From Papio anubis (taxonomy: Eukaryota > Chordata > Mammalia > Primates > Cercopithecidae): a DNA stretch of 64,000 nt. How positions within the stretch are numbered: the first letter of the stretch is position 1; each line of letters starts with the position of its first letter. Where the stretch lies: contig NC_044995.1 in NCBI RefSeq assembly GCF_008728515.1, forward strand, positions 44,121,576 through 44,185,575, read 5' to 3'. Position numbers and translations under genes: made by a program. Below are positions 1-19,452 of the stretch, piece by piece. The notes beneath the pieces are model-generated. The model was not told the DNA's origin. It searched no databases and saw only the letters and a program-made list of their open reading frames with translations.

Positions 1-150
1 GCTGTTTGGGAGGCTGAGGCAGGAGAATCGCTTGAACCCAGGAGGCGGAGGTTGCAGTGAACTGAGATTGCACCATTGCTTTCCAGGCTGGATGACAAGA
101 GCGAGACTCCGTTTTGGGGAAAAAAAAGAAAAAAGAAAAAAGAAAAAACT
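1..150 (+). mobile_element. Alu, cut by the window start
   Basis: Right arm and A-rich tail only. Confidence 0.9.
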
Positions 151-463
151 TAGTTTCTCACATTCAATTCTATATTATTTGTCTTAATCCCTAGGCTTTT
201 TGGGGGAGGAAGGGGGTGAGTGGAATATAGGAGGGTTAGTCATAAATCCATAAAATACATCCAGAATCATCCTGATGTAATGTCTTTCCCTGAGGATTAA
301 ACATTTCCAGTACAGTTTCTGTTCTTCCCTGGCAAGCCATCCTAGGGCTGGTCATTTTCACTGTTAGAAAATGCTTCAAGTTGTGCTGAAATCCAGCTCT
401 TTTTAACAGCTATGGACTGTTTTCATCTAATGCCTAAGGCTGTTTTAAACTATTCCTGGGATA

Positions 464-578
464 GGCCAGGCACGGTGGCTCACGCCTTTAATGGCAACAC
501 TTTCGGAGGCCGAGATGGGCGGATCACTAAGTCAGGAGATCAAGATCATCCTGGCTAACACGGTGAAACCCCATCTCT

Positions 579-609
<31 letters not shown>

Positions 610-777
610 ATTTAGCTGGGTGTGGTGGTGGGCGCCTGTAGTCCCAGCTACTGGGGAGGCTGAGGCAGGAGAATGGCATGAACCCGGGAGGCGGAGCTTG
701 CAGTGAGCTGAGATCACGCCACTGCACTCCAGCCTGGGTGACAGAGCAAGACTCTGTCTGAAAATAAATAAATAATA
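464..777 (+). mobile_element. AluY, full length
   Basis: Target duplication ATTCCTGG on both sides. The mid A-linker is expanded to about 26 A. Confidence 0.9.
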
Positions 778-956
778 AATAAATAAACCATTCCTGGCAT
801 GATGCAGGAAGATAATCCTACAACTAGAGGTACATGGAACTTAAGACCAAATAAACATTCTGAGCTTCCCAGCAGGCAAGGCAAAAAGGGAAAACCTTTC
901 TGTTCTAGTAGTCTGGTCACTAGGCAGACCAGCTTCATCAGAAAAGGATGAGCTTA

Positions 957-1140
957 CCGCAGTGATTTCCAACCAGGGCAATTCTCTCCCATCCAGAAGA
1001 TATTTGGCAATATTTGGACATTTTGTTACAAGTGGGAGGGAGAGGTGCTACTGGCATTTAGTGGGTAGAGGACAAGGATGGCACTAAATATCCTACAATG
1101 CACAGGAGAGCCTCCAATAAAGAATGATCTAAGACATCAA
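957..1140 (+). mobile_element. MER5A-type hAT DNA transposon remnant
   Basis: AGTGATTTCCAACCAGGGCA start, GGTGCTACTGGCATTTAGTG core and CCTACAATGCACAGGA block, in MER5A order. Confidence 0.8.
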
Positions 1141-2029
1141 TAAACGACAAGCCCTGGTTTATCCTGAAGTAACTCAGAAAAGCATGATGCCAAATATCTT
1201 TAGAGGACATAGTCTACAGCCGGCAGATTCTTGCATGGTCAATGTGGATACCATGTGTGGTCCAAAGGGTCATCTTGTCCCTACAGGATGCAAAGCTGGA
1301 TTCCCTCCTGCCTTTCTTGCAGAAATGACAACCTGGCCTAGAAGAACTGATGCCAACCAGGAAAGGGCTCCTGGGCAGGGTTGAGATTGGCTCAACCTCA
1401 TGGTTCATTGGATTGGGGTCCTTGGTTTTTGGAGGTTTGATTCTCGGTTCAGGAAAGCCATATTCACTCCTTGAAACTGGACATTCAACAGCCCACAGAG
1501 GCAGGCACCTTACCCCAGGCAGACCTTACCCCAGACAGACCTTTCTCCTCACCACGCCCTGGACCTTCAAGGTCAGGCGCTGTCCAAGGTACTGGTCCTT
1601 ACTAAGCCCTGTCACTCACTTGTTGCAGAGCCCCATCACATCCTCCTCCTTTTGACCCTTTACATTTTGCCTCTGGCTGAACACTTACCCCCTTGGACCT
1701 GGTAATGTCTTGATGGCTTTTGTCAATTTGCCTCTGGACTCTGCTCTGACCTGGGGGTCAGTTTCCCAGACAGTCAGTGCCCCATTCGGTCTCTAGTCTC
1801 TGCCCATGATGGAAGAAACTGCTGGGCTATTGTCAACTGTGTCCACTCCTCCATGTCCTCTACAGGCCACACCCAGTGTCCCCACCATTGAAAGCTTTTT
1901 CCCCACACCCTGGCCTTCCCCACTTTCATCCTCAGAAGGGAAGCTTTCCCTCCACGACCCCAGCCCCAAGCACTGAAAAGTGTGGACATTTCTCATGTTT
2001 AACAGTCTCATGGGAGAGTTGCTACTTAT

Positions 2030-2105
2030 CCCCGAGGCAAATTGAGGCTCAGCAGGGTTAGGTGACTTGCCCAAACTACTCTCCAGGACATGGAGGAGTC
2101 CGGGT
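2030..2105 (-). mobile_element. MIR fragment
   Basis: AAATTGAGGCTCAGCAGGGTTAG type antisense MIR core. Confidence 0.5.
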
Positions 2106-2196
2106 TTGGACTATGTCCATCCAGCCCCCACAGGGATCTATGTTCTCAAGCACACACACCAATATCTCTGTTCAGCACTACAACTTTTTTCATTTT

Positions 2197-2812
2197 TTCT
2201 TTTTTTGAGACAGAGTTCTTGCTCTGTTGCCCTGACTGGAGTGCAGTAGTGCAATCATATAGCTCACTGTAGCATCAAATTTCTGGGCTTAAGTCATTCT
2301 CCCACCTCAGCCTCCTGAGTAGCTGGGACTACAAGCATGTACCCCCATGCCTGGCTTTTTAAATTTTTATTTATTTATTTACTTACTTACTTGCTTACTT
2401 ATTTATTGAGATGTAGTCTCGCTCTGCTGCCCAGGCTGGAGTTCAGTGGTGTGATCTCACTGCAACCTCCGCCTCCCAGGTTCAAGTGATTCCGTGCTTC
2501 AGCCTGCCGAGTAGCTAAGATTACAGACATGTGCCACCACGTCTGGTTAATTTTTGTATTTTAGTAGAGATTGGGTTTCACCATGTTGGCCAGGTTGGTG
2601 TCGAACTCCTGATCTCAGGTGATCCGCTCGCCTTGGCCTCCCAAAATGCTGGGATTATAAGTGTGAGCCACTGCACCTGGCCAATTATTTTTTGTAGAAA
2701 CAGGATCTCCCTATGTTGCCCAGGCTGATCTCAAACTCCTGGGCTCAAGCAATCCTCCCATCTCAGCCTCCCAAAGTGTTGGGGTTACAGGTGTGAGCCA
2801 CCGCGTCCAGCC
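2197..2812 (-). mobile_element. Old Alu (2197-2365, 2685-2812) hosting a second Alu (2385-2682)
   Basis: The inner copy is complete and the outer halves rejoin across it. Confidence 0.8.
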
Positions 2813-2953
2813 TTGACTCCATACTCTTCATGGCAACACAGCAACAATGGAGTCATCCTTTCCTGTGCAGTCCCTTCCCCCAGCCCCCACCCACCCAAAC
2901 ATCCTCTCGACTGGCTGACTGATGGGGAAGAGTGGAATGTTGCCAAGGTGGCA

Positions 2954-2957
2954 TTTA

Positions 2958-2959
<2 letters not shown>
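2954..2959 (-). terminator. TEX45: TEX45 polyadenylation signal AATAAA
   Basis: On the minus strand the stop codon and signal overlap in TAATAAA. Cleavage would be expected roughly 10-30 bases further on (about 2925-2945). Confidence 0.6.
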
Positions 2960-10941
<7,982 letters not shown>

Positions 10942-11150
10942 CGTGGGACACCAGCCACCTGCGAGAGGGTGGAGATGAGGGACTGAGCAAGTGGCCAGCG
11001 GGGCACTTGCCTTTGACTTCTGCCTTTGACTCCTGCCTTTGACTCCTTTCTGCTCACCAAGCACTGAGCTGGAGGCTGGGGACATCACGGGAAACTGGCA
11101 CAGCCTCTGTGCCCTCCTCCAGCAAGAGCAGAGATAGAAATAATCATTCA

Positions 11151-11449
11151 TGGCCGGGCTCGGGGGCTCACGCCTGTAATCCCAGCACTTTGGGAGAACC
11201 GAGGCGGGTGGATAACCTGAGATCAGGAGTTCGAGACCAGCCTGGCCGACATGAGGAAACCCCGTCTGTACTATAAATAAAAAAAATTAGCCCGGAGTGG
11301 TGGTGGCACCTGTAGTCCCAGCTACTCGGGAGGCTGAGGCAGGAGAATTGCCTGAACCCGGGAGGCAGAGATTGCAGTGAGCCGAGATTGTGCCATTGCA
11401 CTCCAGCCTGGATGACAGAGCGAGGCTCCGTCTCAAAAAAGAAAGAAAG

Positions 11450-11484
<35 letters not shown>

Positions 11485-11490
11485 GAAAAG
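11151..11490 (+). mobile_element. Alu, full length, with (AAAGA)n tail
   Basis: Target-like CATTCATG(T) near both ends. Confidence 0.9.
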
Positions 11491-11494
11491 ATCA

Positions 11495-11560
11495 TTCATG
11501 TGGTGCCTACTGTAGGCCTGGCACACAATAGGCACCACATAAATTGATTATTTCTGTCAC
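11495..11560 (+). mobile_element. MIR 3' end fragment
   Basis: CTACTGTAGGCCTGGCACAC type tail sequence. Confidence 0.4.
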
Positions 11561-11715
11561 TGCTCTAGGCCTGGAGGCCAGCAGGGGTGAGGAACTAATA
11601 GTTCACAAAATAGACCTAGATCCCTGACTTTGTGGAATTGATAATGGGGCGGGAGATGACAGACAATAATGAAAAAATATAACAACAAAAATTGAAGAGT
11701 AGGTTAGAAGGTAAT

Positions 11716-11850
11716 AGCCGGGTACTGTGGCTCACACCTGTAATCCAGGCACATTGAGAGGCCAGAGGGAGAGGATTGCTTGAGCCCGGGAGTTCAAGAC
11801 CAGCCTGGGCAATATAGTGGGACCCGTCTCCACACACACACACACAAATT
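11716..11850 (+). mobile_element. Alu left-arm fragment
   Basis: Ends in a CA repeat. Confidence 0.75.
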
Positions 11851-11861
11851 AGAAAAGTGTG

Positions 11862-12104
11862 GTGGGCTCAACCTCTTGGGCTCAAGCGGTCCTCTCACCT
11901 CAGTCTTCTGAGCATCTAGGACTATTGGTTTGCACCACCATGCATGGCCAATTGATTCCTTCCCTCCCTCCCTCCCTCCCTCCCTTCGAGACAGGGTTCT
12001 CACTATGTTGCTCAGGCTGGTCTCAAACTCCTGGGCTCAAGCAATCCTTCTGCTTCAGCCTCCCAAAGTGCTGGGATTACAGGTGTGAGCCACCATGCCT
12101 GGCC
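11862..12104 (-). mobile_element. Old Alu with (TCCC)n in the middle
   Basis: Arms 11862-11950 and 11985-12104. Confidence 0.75.
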
Positions 12105-12109
12105 AGGGG

Positions 12110-12240
12110 TAGGTTTTAACCACTGCTTCACAAAAGACGTTGAGGCTTAGGGAGGTGGTCATTTGCTTGAGATTTGAACCCAGGGCGACTGATTCTAGAA
12201 CTTGGAGAATTAACCACTGCATTCTACTGTATGTCTGATA
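12110..12240 (-). mobile_element. MIR fragment
   Basis: GTTGAGGCTTAGGGAGGTGG followed by GATTTGAACCCAGG is antisense MIR. Confidence 0.6.
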
Positions 12241-12374
12241 CGAGAACCCCATCTTCTCACCCTCAGTCAGTTATCAAGGCCACGGTTTTCTCCTGCTTCC
12301 CCTCTGCGGACCCTTTTTTGTTCCTCTGCCTGACTCCAGCCCTGCACCCCAGCCACTGGCCATGTCTGCTTCTG

Positions 12375-12475
12375 CCACGCTCTTTCTCTCTCTCTCTCTC
12401 TCTCCCCACTCTTCCTTCCTTCCTTCCTTCCCTCCCTTCTCTCTCTCTCTTTTTCTTTTTTTTCCTTTTCTTTTT
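12375..12475. repeat. (CT)n/(TTCC)n microsatellite
   Basis: Pyrimidine tract continuous with the T-tract of the following minus-strand Alu. Confidence 0.85.
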
Positions 12476-12760
12476 GAGACAGAGTCTCACTCTGTCTCCC
12501 AGGTTGGAGTCCAGTGGTGCGATCTCAGCTCACTGCAACCTCCACCTCCTGGATTCAACTGACTCCCCTGCCTCAGCCTCCCAAGTAGCTGGGATAACAG
12601 GTGCCTGCCACCACGCCCAGCTAAGTTTTGTATTTTTGGTAGAGATGGGGTTTCACCACATTGGTCAGGTTGGTCTCGAACTCCTGACCTCAAGTGCTCT
12701 GTCTGCCTCAGCCTCCCAAAGTGCTGGGATTACAGGTGTGAGCCACCGTGCCCAGCCTGC
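12469..12760 (-). mobile_element. Alu, full length
   Basis: Preceded by a pyrimidine repeat. Confidence 0.92.
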
Positions 12761-13089
12761 CACACACTTTCTTACTGGTTTTCCCCTCCTCTGCAGTTGT
12801 CCTAGGTCCTGCCTATTGTCAATCTCTTCCTGTCTTCACACTTTTTGAGAGCTCTCTCCTCTGACCTTCAGCTTCGGACTCCAAGCCTCCCTGGACCCTC
12901 CGCCTCTGCTCAGCCACCTGGGACTTTCTTGTCTTTGCTTAGATCACAAGTGTCTCCCCTGGTCTCCTCTCTGTCTCCCTTGGAGACCAGCATTCCAAGT
13001 TCTCAGGCTCACCTCCTGCAGGAAGACCTCCCAGATCACTTCAACCCACAAAACCTGCTTACCTCTACTTCTTTAGAAAACATGGACCA

Positions 13090-13610
13090 GATGGGCACAG
13101 TGGCTCAGGCCTGTAATCCCAGCACTTTGGGAGGCTGAGGTGGGCGGATCTCCTGAGGTTGGGAGTTCAAGACCAGCCAGACCAACATGGAGAAACCCCA
13201 TCTCTACTAAAAATACAAAATTAGTCGGGTGTGGTGGCGCATGCCTGTAATCCCAGCTACTCCAGAGGCTGAGGCAGGAGAATAGCTTGAATCCGGGCGG
13301 CGGAGGTTGTGGTGAGCCGAGATCGCACCATTGCACTCCAGTCTGGGCAACAAGAGTGAAACCCTGTTTCCAAAAAAAAAAAAAAAAAAAAAAAAAAGAA
13401 GAAAGAAAAAAAAAGAAAAAAAAAAAAAAAGAAAAAAATTACAAAAATTAGCCAGGCATGGTGGCATGCGCCTGTAATCCCAGCTACTTAGGAGGCTAAG
13501 GCAGGGGGACTGCTTGAACCTGGGTGGTAGAGGTTGCAGTGATCTGAGACCACACCACTGCACTCCAGCTTGGGTGACAGAGTGAGACACCATCATGAAA
13601 ATAGAAAGAA
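13090..13610 (+). mobile_element. Alu (13090-13390) followed by an Alu right arm (13440-13610)
   Basis: Head to tail, joined by an A-rich stretch. Confidence 0.88.
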
Positions 13611-13679
13611 AGAAAACATGGATGAGGAGGTGTGCGTGTTTTAATGAAACCACAATTTTTCAGTGTGTAAGTTTGTTCT

Positions 13680-13925
13680 TTTTTTTTTTTTCTCGGCTCA
13701 CTGCAACCTCTGCCTCCCAAGTTCAAGCGATTCTCCCACCTGAGCCTCCAGAGTAGCTGGGACTATAGGTGTGCACCACTATGCCCGGCCAATTTTTGTA
13801 TTTTTAGTAGAGACGGGGTTTCGCCACGTTGGCCAGATTGGTCTCGAACTCCTAACCTCAGGTGATCCACCCGCCTTGGCCTCCCAAAATGCTGGGATTA
13901 CTGGTGTGAGCCACCGCGCCTGGCT
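13680..13925 (-). mobile_element. Alu, internally shortened
   Basis: T-tract runs straight into CTCGGCTCACTGCAACC. Confidence 0.88.
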
Positions 13926-13994
13926 GAGTTTGTAGCTTTTAGAATCAGTTTGCCACCTGAAATAGTTGAGAGTTGAATATGACCTCCAAAATGG

Positions 13995-14160
13995 GTCATC
14001 AGAGAATCCAGCAACTGAGATTACTAGCCGGGTAATGTTGGAATAAGTAATTAAGCTCCCATGAGCCTCAGTCTTCACCTCTGTACATCGGGACAAGGAC
14101 AGTGTACCTACCTCAAGGGATGGCGTGTGAATCAATGAGTCTTAGAAAACGCACTTAGCT
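13995..14160 (+). mobile_element. MIR-family fragment
   Basis: AGCCTCAGTCTTCACCTCTG and CTACCTCAAGGGATGGCGTG follow MIR order, well diverged. Confidence 0.5.
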
Positions 14161-14344
14161 ACAGACTAGATCTTTGGATCTCCCTCTGTCCCTGGTCTCT
14201 CAGAGGACCCTCGTGTTCCTTCCCAAGCTGCATCCAAGTGTGGTCTGCCCTGCCCATTGTGATCCCAAGAACTTCCTTTGTGTAATGGTACTGTCACAAT
14301 GACTACTCAGCACCTCTAGGGGCAGCCGGGAGGAAAATTACCAG

Positions 14345-14690
14345 TCAGGCTTGGTGCAAATCCTGCCTCCTGAGAGCTCCAGGAACCCAGGCAAGTAAAT
14401 TGACTTCTTGGAGCCTCTGGGGTTTTTTTTTTTTGGTTGGTTTCGTTTTCAAAGTAGGGTCTCGCTATGTTGTCCAGGCTGGACTTGAACTCCTGGACTC
14501 AAGTGATCCTCTCGCCTCAGCCTCGCAAGTAGGTGGGTCTACAGGTGTGTGCCACCATGCCCAGCTAGAACATAGGTTTTGTCATCTGCAAAAGGGGATT
14601 GATGATGGTAACCACTTCAGAAAGCAGTGTCAGTGTTGAGGACTTGATGTAATAGGCTGTTGGTGTCCATTATTATTATCATCCTCTGAA
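14345..14690 (+). mobile_element. MIR, interrupted by an Alu fragment
   Basis: CAAATCCTGCCTCC ... AAGTAAATTGACTTCTTGG, then after the insertion TTTTGTCATCTGCAAAAGGG. Part was copied to 16.67 kb. Confidence 0.65.
14430..14568 (-). mobile_element. Alu fragment inside a MIR
   Basis: GGTCTCGCTATGTTGTCCAG to TGCCACCATGCCCAGCTA. Confidence 0.8.
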
Positions 14691-14894
14691 GTTTTTCTGT
14701 CCCTCTACCTTCTACACACCCCACACAGAATGGACCCACTTCCCTGAGTCACTGTGCCTCTTAATATTATTCTAGGGCGCACAGATCTCCAAGGTGCCCT
14801 TTAAAGGGGACAGTCATCCCTCCCCTCCTCCCACAGCCAAAGACCACCAGCAATGTACTTGTGATTGAGCACATTCAAGCTTATTACTCATCAA

Positions 14895-14935
14895 AGAGAG
14901 AGAGACAGAGAGAGAAAGAGAGAGGGAGAGAGAGC
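14895..14935. repeat. (GAGA)n microsatellite
   Basis: Short purine repeat in intergenic DNA. Confidence 0.85.
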
Positions 14936-14998
14936 TGTACATGTCATAGGGCACGATGGGGGTCTCAGTAGGGAGGTGTTAGAAAGAACTTATTTTTA

Positions 14999-15292
14999 TT
15001 TTTTTTTTGAGACAGAGTTTAGCTCTTGTTGCCCAGGCTGGAGTACAATGGCGTGATCTCAGCTCACTGCAACCTCCACTTCCCGGGTTCAAGTGATTCT
15101 CCTGCCTCCGCCTCCCGAGTAGCTGGGATTACAGGCATGCACCACCACGCTGGGCTAATTTTGTATTTTTAGTAGAGACGGGGTTTCTCCATGTTGGTCA
15201 GGCTGGTCTCGAGCTCCCGACCTCAGGTGATCCACCCACCTCGGCCTCCCAAAGTGCTGGGATTATAGGCATGAGCCACCACGCCCGGCCAG
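14999..15292 (-). mobile_element. Alu, full length
   Basis: Flanked by AGAAAGAAC / AGAAAGCAC. Confidence 0.92.
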
Positions 15293-15509
15293 AAAGCACT
15301 CATTATGGGATTTGCAGTTCTGCTTGGTGTTTTGGGGGCACAGCTTAAGGAAGTGGGGGTTTGGGTGGGATGAATTTCTTGGTTGGAAATTTTACTTTCT
15401 TTTTTTGAGATAAGTAGATAAAAACAAATAAAAGCAACACACAGGTGAGGCATGGTGGCTCACATTTGTAATCTTAACCTCCCAAAGTACCATCCAGAAA
15501 ACGGCTGTT

Positions 15510-15905
15510 GTGGCTAGGTGCAGTGGTTTACACCAAGGCAGGTGGATCACTTGAGGTCAGGAGTTTGAGACCAGCCTGGCCAACATGGTGAAACCCCGTC
15601 TCTACTGAAAATACAAAAATTAACTGGGTGTGGTGGTTCACGCCTGTAATCCCAGCACTTTGGGAGGCTGAGGTGGGTGGATCCCCTGAGGTCAGGAGTT
15701 TGAGGCCAGACTGGCCAACATGGTGAAACCCTGTCTCTACTAAAAATACAAAAAATAGCCGGGTGTGGTGGTGGGCACCTGTATTTCCAGCTACTCAGGA
15801 GGTCGAGGCAGGAGAATCTCTTGAATCCAGGTGGTGGAGGTTGCAATGAACCGAGATCATGCCACTGCACTCCAGCTTGGGCCACAGAGCAAAACTCTAT
15901 CTCTT
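15510..15905 (+). mobile_element. Alu/Alu chimera
   Basis: An Alu interrupted in its right arm at GGGTGTGGTGG (about 15628) continues as the left arm of a second Alu. Confidence 0.82.
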
Positions 15906-16198
15906 TTTTTTTTTCAGACGGAGTCTCACTCTGTCGCCCAGGCTAGAGTGCAGTGGCGCAATCTCTGCTCACTGCAGACTCCACCTCCCGGGTTCAAGCA
16001 ATTCACCTGCCTCAGCCTCCCGAGTAGCTGGGATTACAGGCTTAAGCCACCGCGCCCGGCCTAATTTTTGTATTTTTTTAGTAGAGACGGGGTTTCACCA
16101 TGTTGGCCAGGCTGGTGTCGAACTCCCGACCTCAGGTGATCCACCCGCCTCAGCCCCACAAAGTGCTAGGATTATAGGTGTGAGCCACTGTGCCCAGC
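15906..16198 (-). mobile_element. Alu, full length
   Basis: Abuts the chimera tail to tail, forming an inverted Alu pair. Confidence 0.92.
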
Positions 16199-16237
16199 CC
16201 CCCCGCAAAAAAAAAAAGAAAAGAAAAAAAAGCAAGG

Positions 16238-16535
16238 GAGGCCGAGTGCAATGGCTCAGGCCTGTAATCCCAGCACTTTTGAGAGGCTGAAGTGGGAGGA
16301 TTGCTTGAGCCCAGGTGTTTGAGACCAGCCTGGGCAACACAGTGAGACCCTATCTCTACAAAAAATTAAAAAGCCAGGTGTGGTGGCACATGCCTGTAGT
16401 CCCAGCTACTCGGGAGGCTGAGGTGGGAGGATTTTTTGAACCCAGGAGGTTGAAGTCGCAGTGAGGGTGCAGTGAGCTATGATTCCACCACTGCACTCCA
16501 GTCTGGGCGACAGAGTGAGATTCTGTCTCAGGAAC
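16238..16535 (+). mobile_element. Old Alu (J type)
   Basis: Complete but diverged, with GGAGGATTGCTTGAGCCCAGG. Confidence 0.88.
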
Positions 16536-16607
16536 AAAAACAAAAGAGCAGCTAGGGAGAGAAGGAACTCTATTATTCAGCATCTCAATCAGCTGTGTGA
16601 AGAAGTC

Positions 16608-17040
16608 GGAAGGAAGGAAGGAAGGGATTTGGGATCTGCAGTTCTGTTAGGTGTTTTGGGGGCACGGTTTTGGTGCAAATCCTGCCTCCTCAGAGCTCCA
16701 GGGAAGCTGGAAGGAAGGAAGGGAGGGAGGGAGGGAGGGGAAGGAAAAAGGAAAGAAGGAAGGAAGGAGGGAAGGAAGGAGGGGAGGAAGCAGGAAGGGG
16801 GGAAGGAAGGAAGAAGGAAGGAAGGAGGGAAGGAGGGAGGGAACGAGGGAGGGAGGGAAGGAAAGGAATTAAGAAAGAAGAAAGGAAGGAAGAAGGAAGG
16901 AAGGAAGGAGGGAGGGAGGGAGGGGAGGAAGCAGGAAGGGGGAGAAAGGAAGGAAGAAGGAAGGTAGGAAAAAGGGAAGGAGGGAGGGAGGGAAGGAAAT
17001 GAATGAAGAAAGAAGGAAGGAAGGAAGGAAGGAAAGAAGT
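16608..17040. repeat. GGAA microsatellite, 0.4 kb, with an embedded mosaic
   Basis: Runs of GGAA/GGGA with AAGA interruptions occur at 16608-16625 and 16708-17040. Bases 16626-16707 between them are a non-repetitive mosaic copied from two nearby places. Confidence 0.9.
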
Positions 17041-17044
17041 TGGA

Positions 17045-17590
17045 AGACTAAAACTGTGCTTGGTAAGGAACAGCCGCCGCTGGTATTAGCTGGCAGCAGA
17101 GGAGGTCCAGTTACTCTGATGGTGTGGACAGTGTTCGTGTTTTGCCTGTGTTCAGACATGATTACGGAGCAGGCTTGTTTTGTCTTGCTCTGCCACGGTC
17201 ACAGAGTGGCCTTGTCTGATGTCGGCGTCATGTGAGATTGTTTATGTCCAGCAGGAGGACACCAGGGCCCTGCTTGGACTGCCAGGCCAGCTCCTAGCAA
17301 CACCAAGGCCAGCTGTGAACACCAGGCCAGCTCCTGGGTCTGTTTCAAAGGTCGAGCTCAGACCTAGCCAGAGGGGGGATGCTGGGAGGGCTGGGCTGTG
17401 TCTGCAAAGCTCACTGCTGTATCTCTGTTGCCCAGAACAGGACCTGGCACACAGGAAGCACTCGGGCAAATGCACTGCGCTGTTCCAAGGCTGTTGGGCT
17501 CGAGAGGAGGGATCTGCTTATTCACGCAGCAGCAGGCTTTGCAGCCAGAGGCCTCTTTCCTCTGCATATCTGCACCTTGGCTTTGGATTT
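17045..17590. other. Unique intergenic stretch
   Basis: Follows the GGAA tract; overlapping short open frames, none supported. Contains a small repeat (GGCCAGCTCCT at about 17284 and 17324). Confidence 0.4.
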
Positions 17591-17599
17591 TTTTTTTTT

Positions 17600-17765
17600 T
17601 TTTTTAACTTTTTTAGAGATGGGTCTTGCTGACGCCCAGGCTGGAGTGCATTGGCGTGATCTCAGTTCACTGCAACCTCCACCTCCTGGATTCAATTGAT
17701 TTTTGTGCCTCAGCCTCCTGAGTAGCTGGGACCACAGGCACAGGCCACTGCAGCTGGCTTGGCTT
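17600..17765 (-). mobile_element. Alu fragment
   Basis: Single-arm length, T19 start. Confidence 0.82.
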
Positions 17766-17796
17766 GGGTTTTTCAGCTGCGAAAACAGTGACCTCC

Positions 17797-18113
17797 CGGC
17801 TGGGCGCAGTGGCTCATGCCTGTAATCCCAGCACTTTGGGAGGCCAAGGTGGGCGGATTCCCCGAGGTCAGGAGTTTGAGACCAGCCTGGCCAACAGGGC
17901 GAAACCCCAGCTCTACTAAAAATATAAAATTAGCCGGGCACAGTGGCGGGTGTGCTGTAATCCCAGCTACTTGGGAGGCTGAGGCACGAGAATCGCTTGA
18001 ACCTGGGAGGTGGAGGTTGCAGTGAGCTGAGATCGCCACTGCACTCCAGCCTAGGCAATAGAGTGAGACTCTGTCACAGAAAACAAACAAACAAACAAAC
18101 AAACAAACAAACA
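17797..18113 (+). mobile_element. Alu, full length, (CAAA)n tail
   Basis: Tail with about eight CAAA units. Confidence 0.92.
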
Positions 18114-18589
18114 AAAAGTTGGTTAACATCATGAGTCATCAGGAAAAGGCAAAACAAAACGCCAACGGGATACTACTGCACACCTACTACGATGGTTATC
18201 ATAATCAAAAAAGGATGTTGCGAGGACGTGGCGAAACTGGAACCCTTGTGTAACGCTAGTGGGGATGGAAAATGATACCGTTACTGTGGGAAACAGTTGG
18301 GCAATTACTCAAAAAGTTCAACATAGAGTTAGCAAATGACCCAGCAACCCCACTTCTAGGTATGGACCCAAAGGAACTGAATCCAGGGACTGCAACTACA
18401 TATTCACGAATGTTTCTAGCTGTACTTATTCACGATCATCAAAAGGCAGAAACAGCCCAAAGGACCATCAGCTGATGCGTGCATAAACAAAATGTGGTCC
18501 ATCCACATGGCGCAATGTTATACAGCTGCAAGTGGAATGAAATTCTGATACATACTGCAACTTAGATGAACCTCGACACCATTATGCTC

Positions 18590-18885
18590 AGCTGGGTGCG
18601 GTGGCTCACGCCTATTATCCCAGCACTTTGGGAGGCCAAGGCAGGAGGATCCCTTGAGTCCAGGAGGTTGAAGCCTGGTGAACATAGCGAGACCCCATCT
18701 CTACAAAAGAAAAATTTAAAAAATTGCCCAGATGTGGTGGCGTGCACCTGTAGTCCCAGACAATGTGGAGGCCGAGGCAGGAGGATCTCTCAAGCCCAGG
18801 AGTTCGAGGCTGCAGTGAGCTATGATCGCACCATTGCACTCCAGCCTCGTGACAGAGCAAGACCCTGTCTCAACAACAAAAAGCA
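18590..18885 (+). mobile_element. Alu in L1
   Basis: Target duplication CATTATGCT. Confidence 0.9.
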
Positions 18886-18974
18886 AATATCAAAACAGCC
18901 CATTATGCTTGGTGGAAGAGGCCAACACAAATGGTCATATATTGTATGATTCCATTTGTATGAAATATCAAGAA

Positions 18975-19277
18975 GGCCAGGAATAGTGGCTCATGCCTGT
19001 AATCCCAGCACTTTGGAAGGCCGAGGCGGGCAGATCCCTTGAGGTCAAGAGTTCAAGACCAGCCTGGCCAACATCGTGAAATCTGTCTCTACTAAAAATG
19101 CAAAAATTAGCTGGGTGTGGTGGCACGCACCTGTACTCTCAGCCACTTGGGAGGCCGAGGCAGGAGAATTGCTTGAACCCGGGAGGCAGAGGCTGCAGTA
19201 AGCTGAGATCGCGCCACTGTACTCCAGCCTGGGCAACAGAGTGAGATTCTGTCTCAAAAAAAAAAAAAAAAAAAAAT
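18975..19277 (+). mobile_element. Alu in L1
   Basis: Target duplication ATCAAGAAG. Confidence 0.92.
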
Positions 19278-19452
19278 CAAGAAGAGGTAAAAATAGAGAC
19301 AGCAGAGAATGCAGATTAGTGGTTGCAGGGGCTGGGAGGAGGGAGGAATTGAGTGATTGCTTTATGGGAACAGGGTGTAGAGGAGGAAAAATACTTTTTG
19401 CTTTATTCTTAATTCTTAGCTGTGATGGATCCTTGCAATGAAAGAATTAACA

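Larger units (their letters stand above)
780..2190. other. Intergenic sequence, mostly unique
   Basis: Apart from the MER5A and MIR remnants no gene is supported. Short open frames here show no codon signal or splice context. Confidence 0.5.

Noticed and set aside
16479..17002. Glu/Gly/Lys-rich open frames of 70-160 codons
   Set aside because: Translations of the GGAA microsatellite in all frames.
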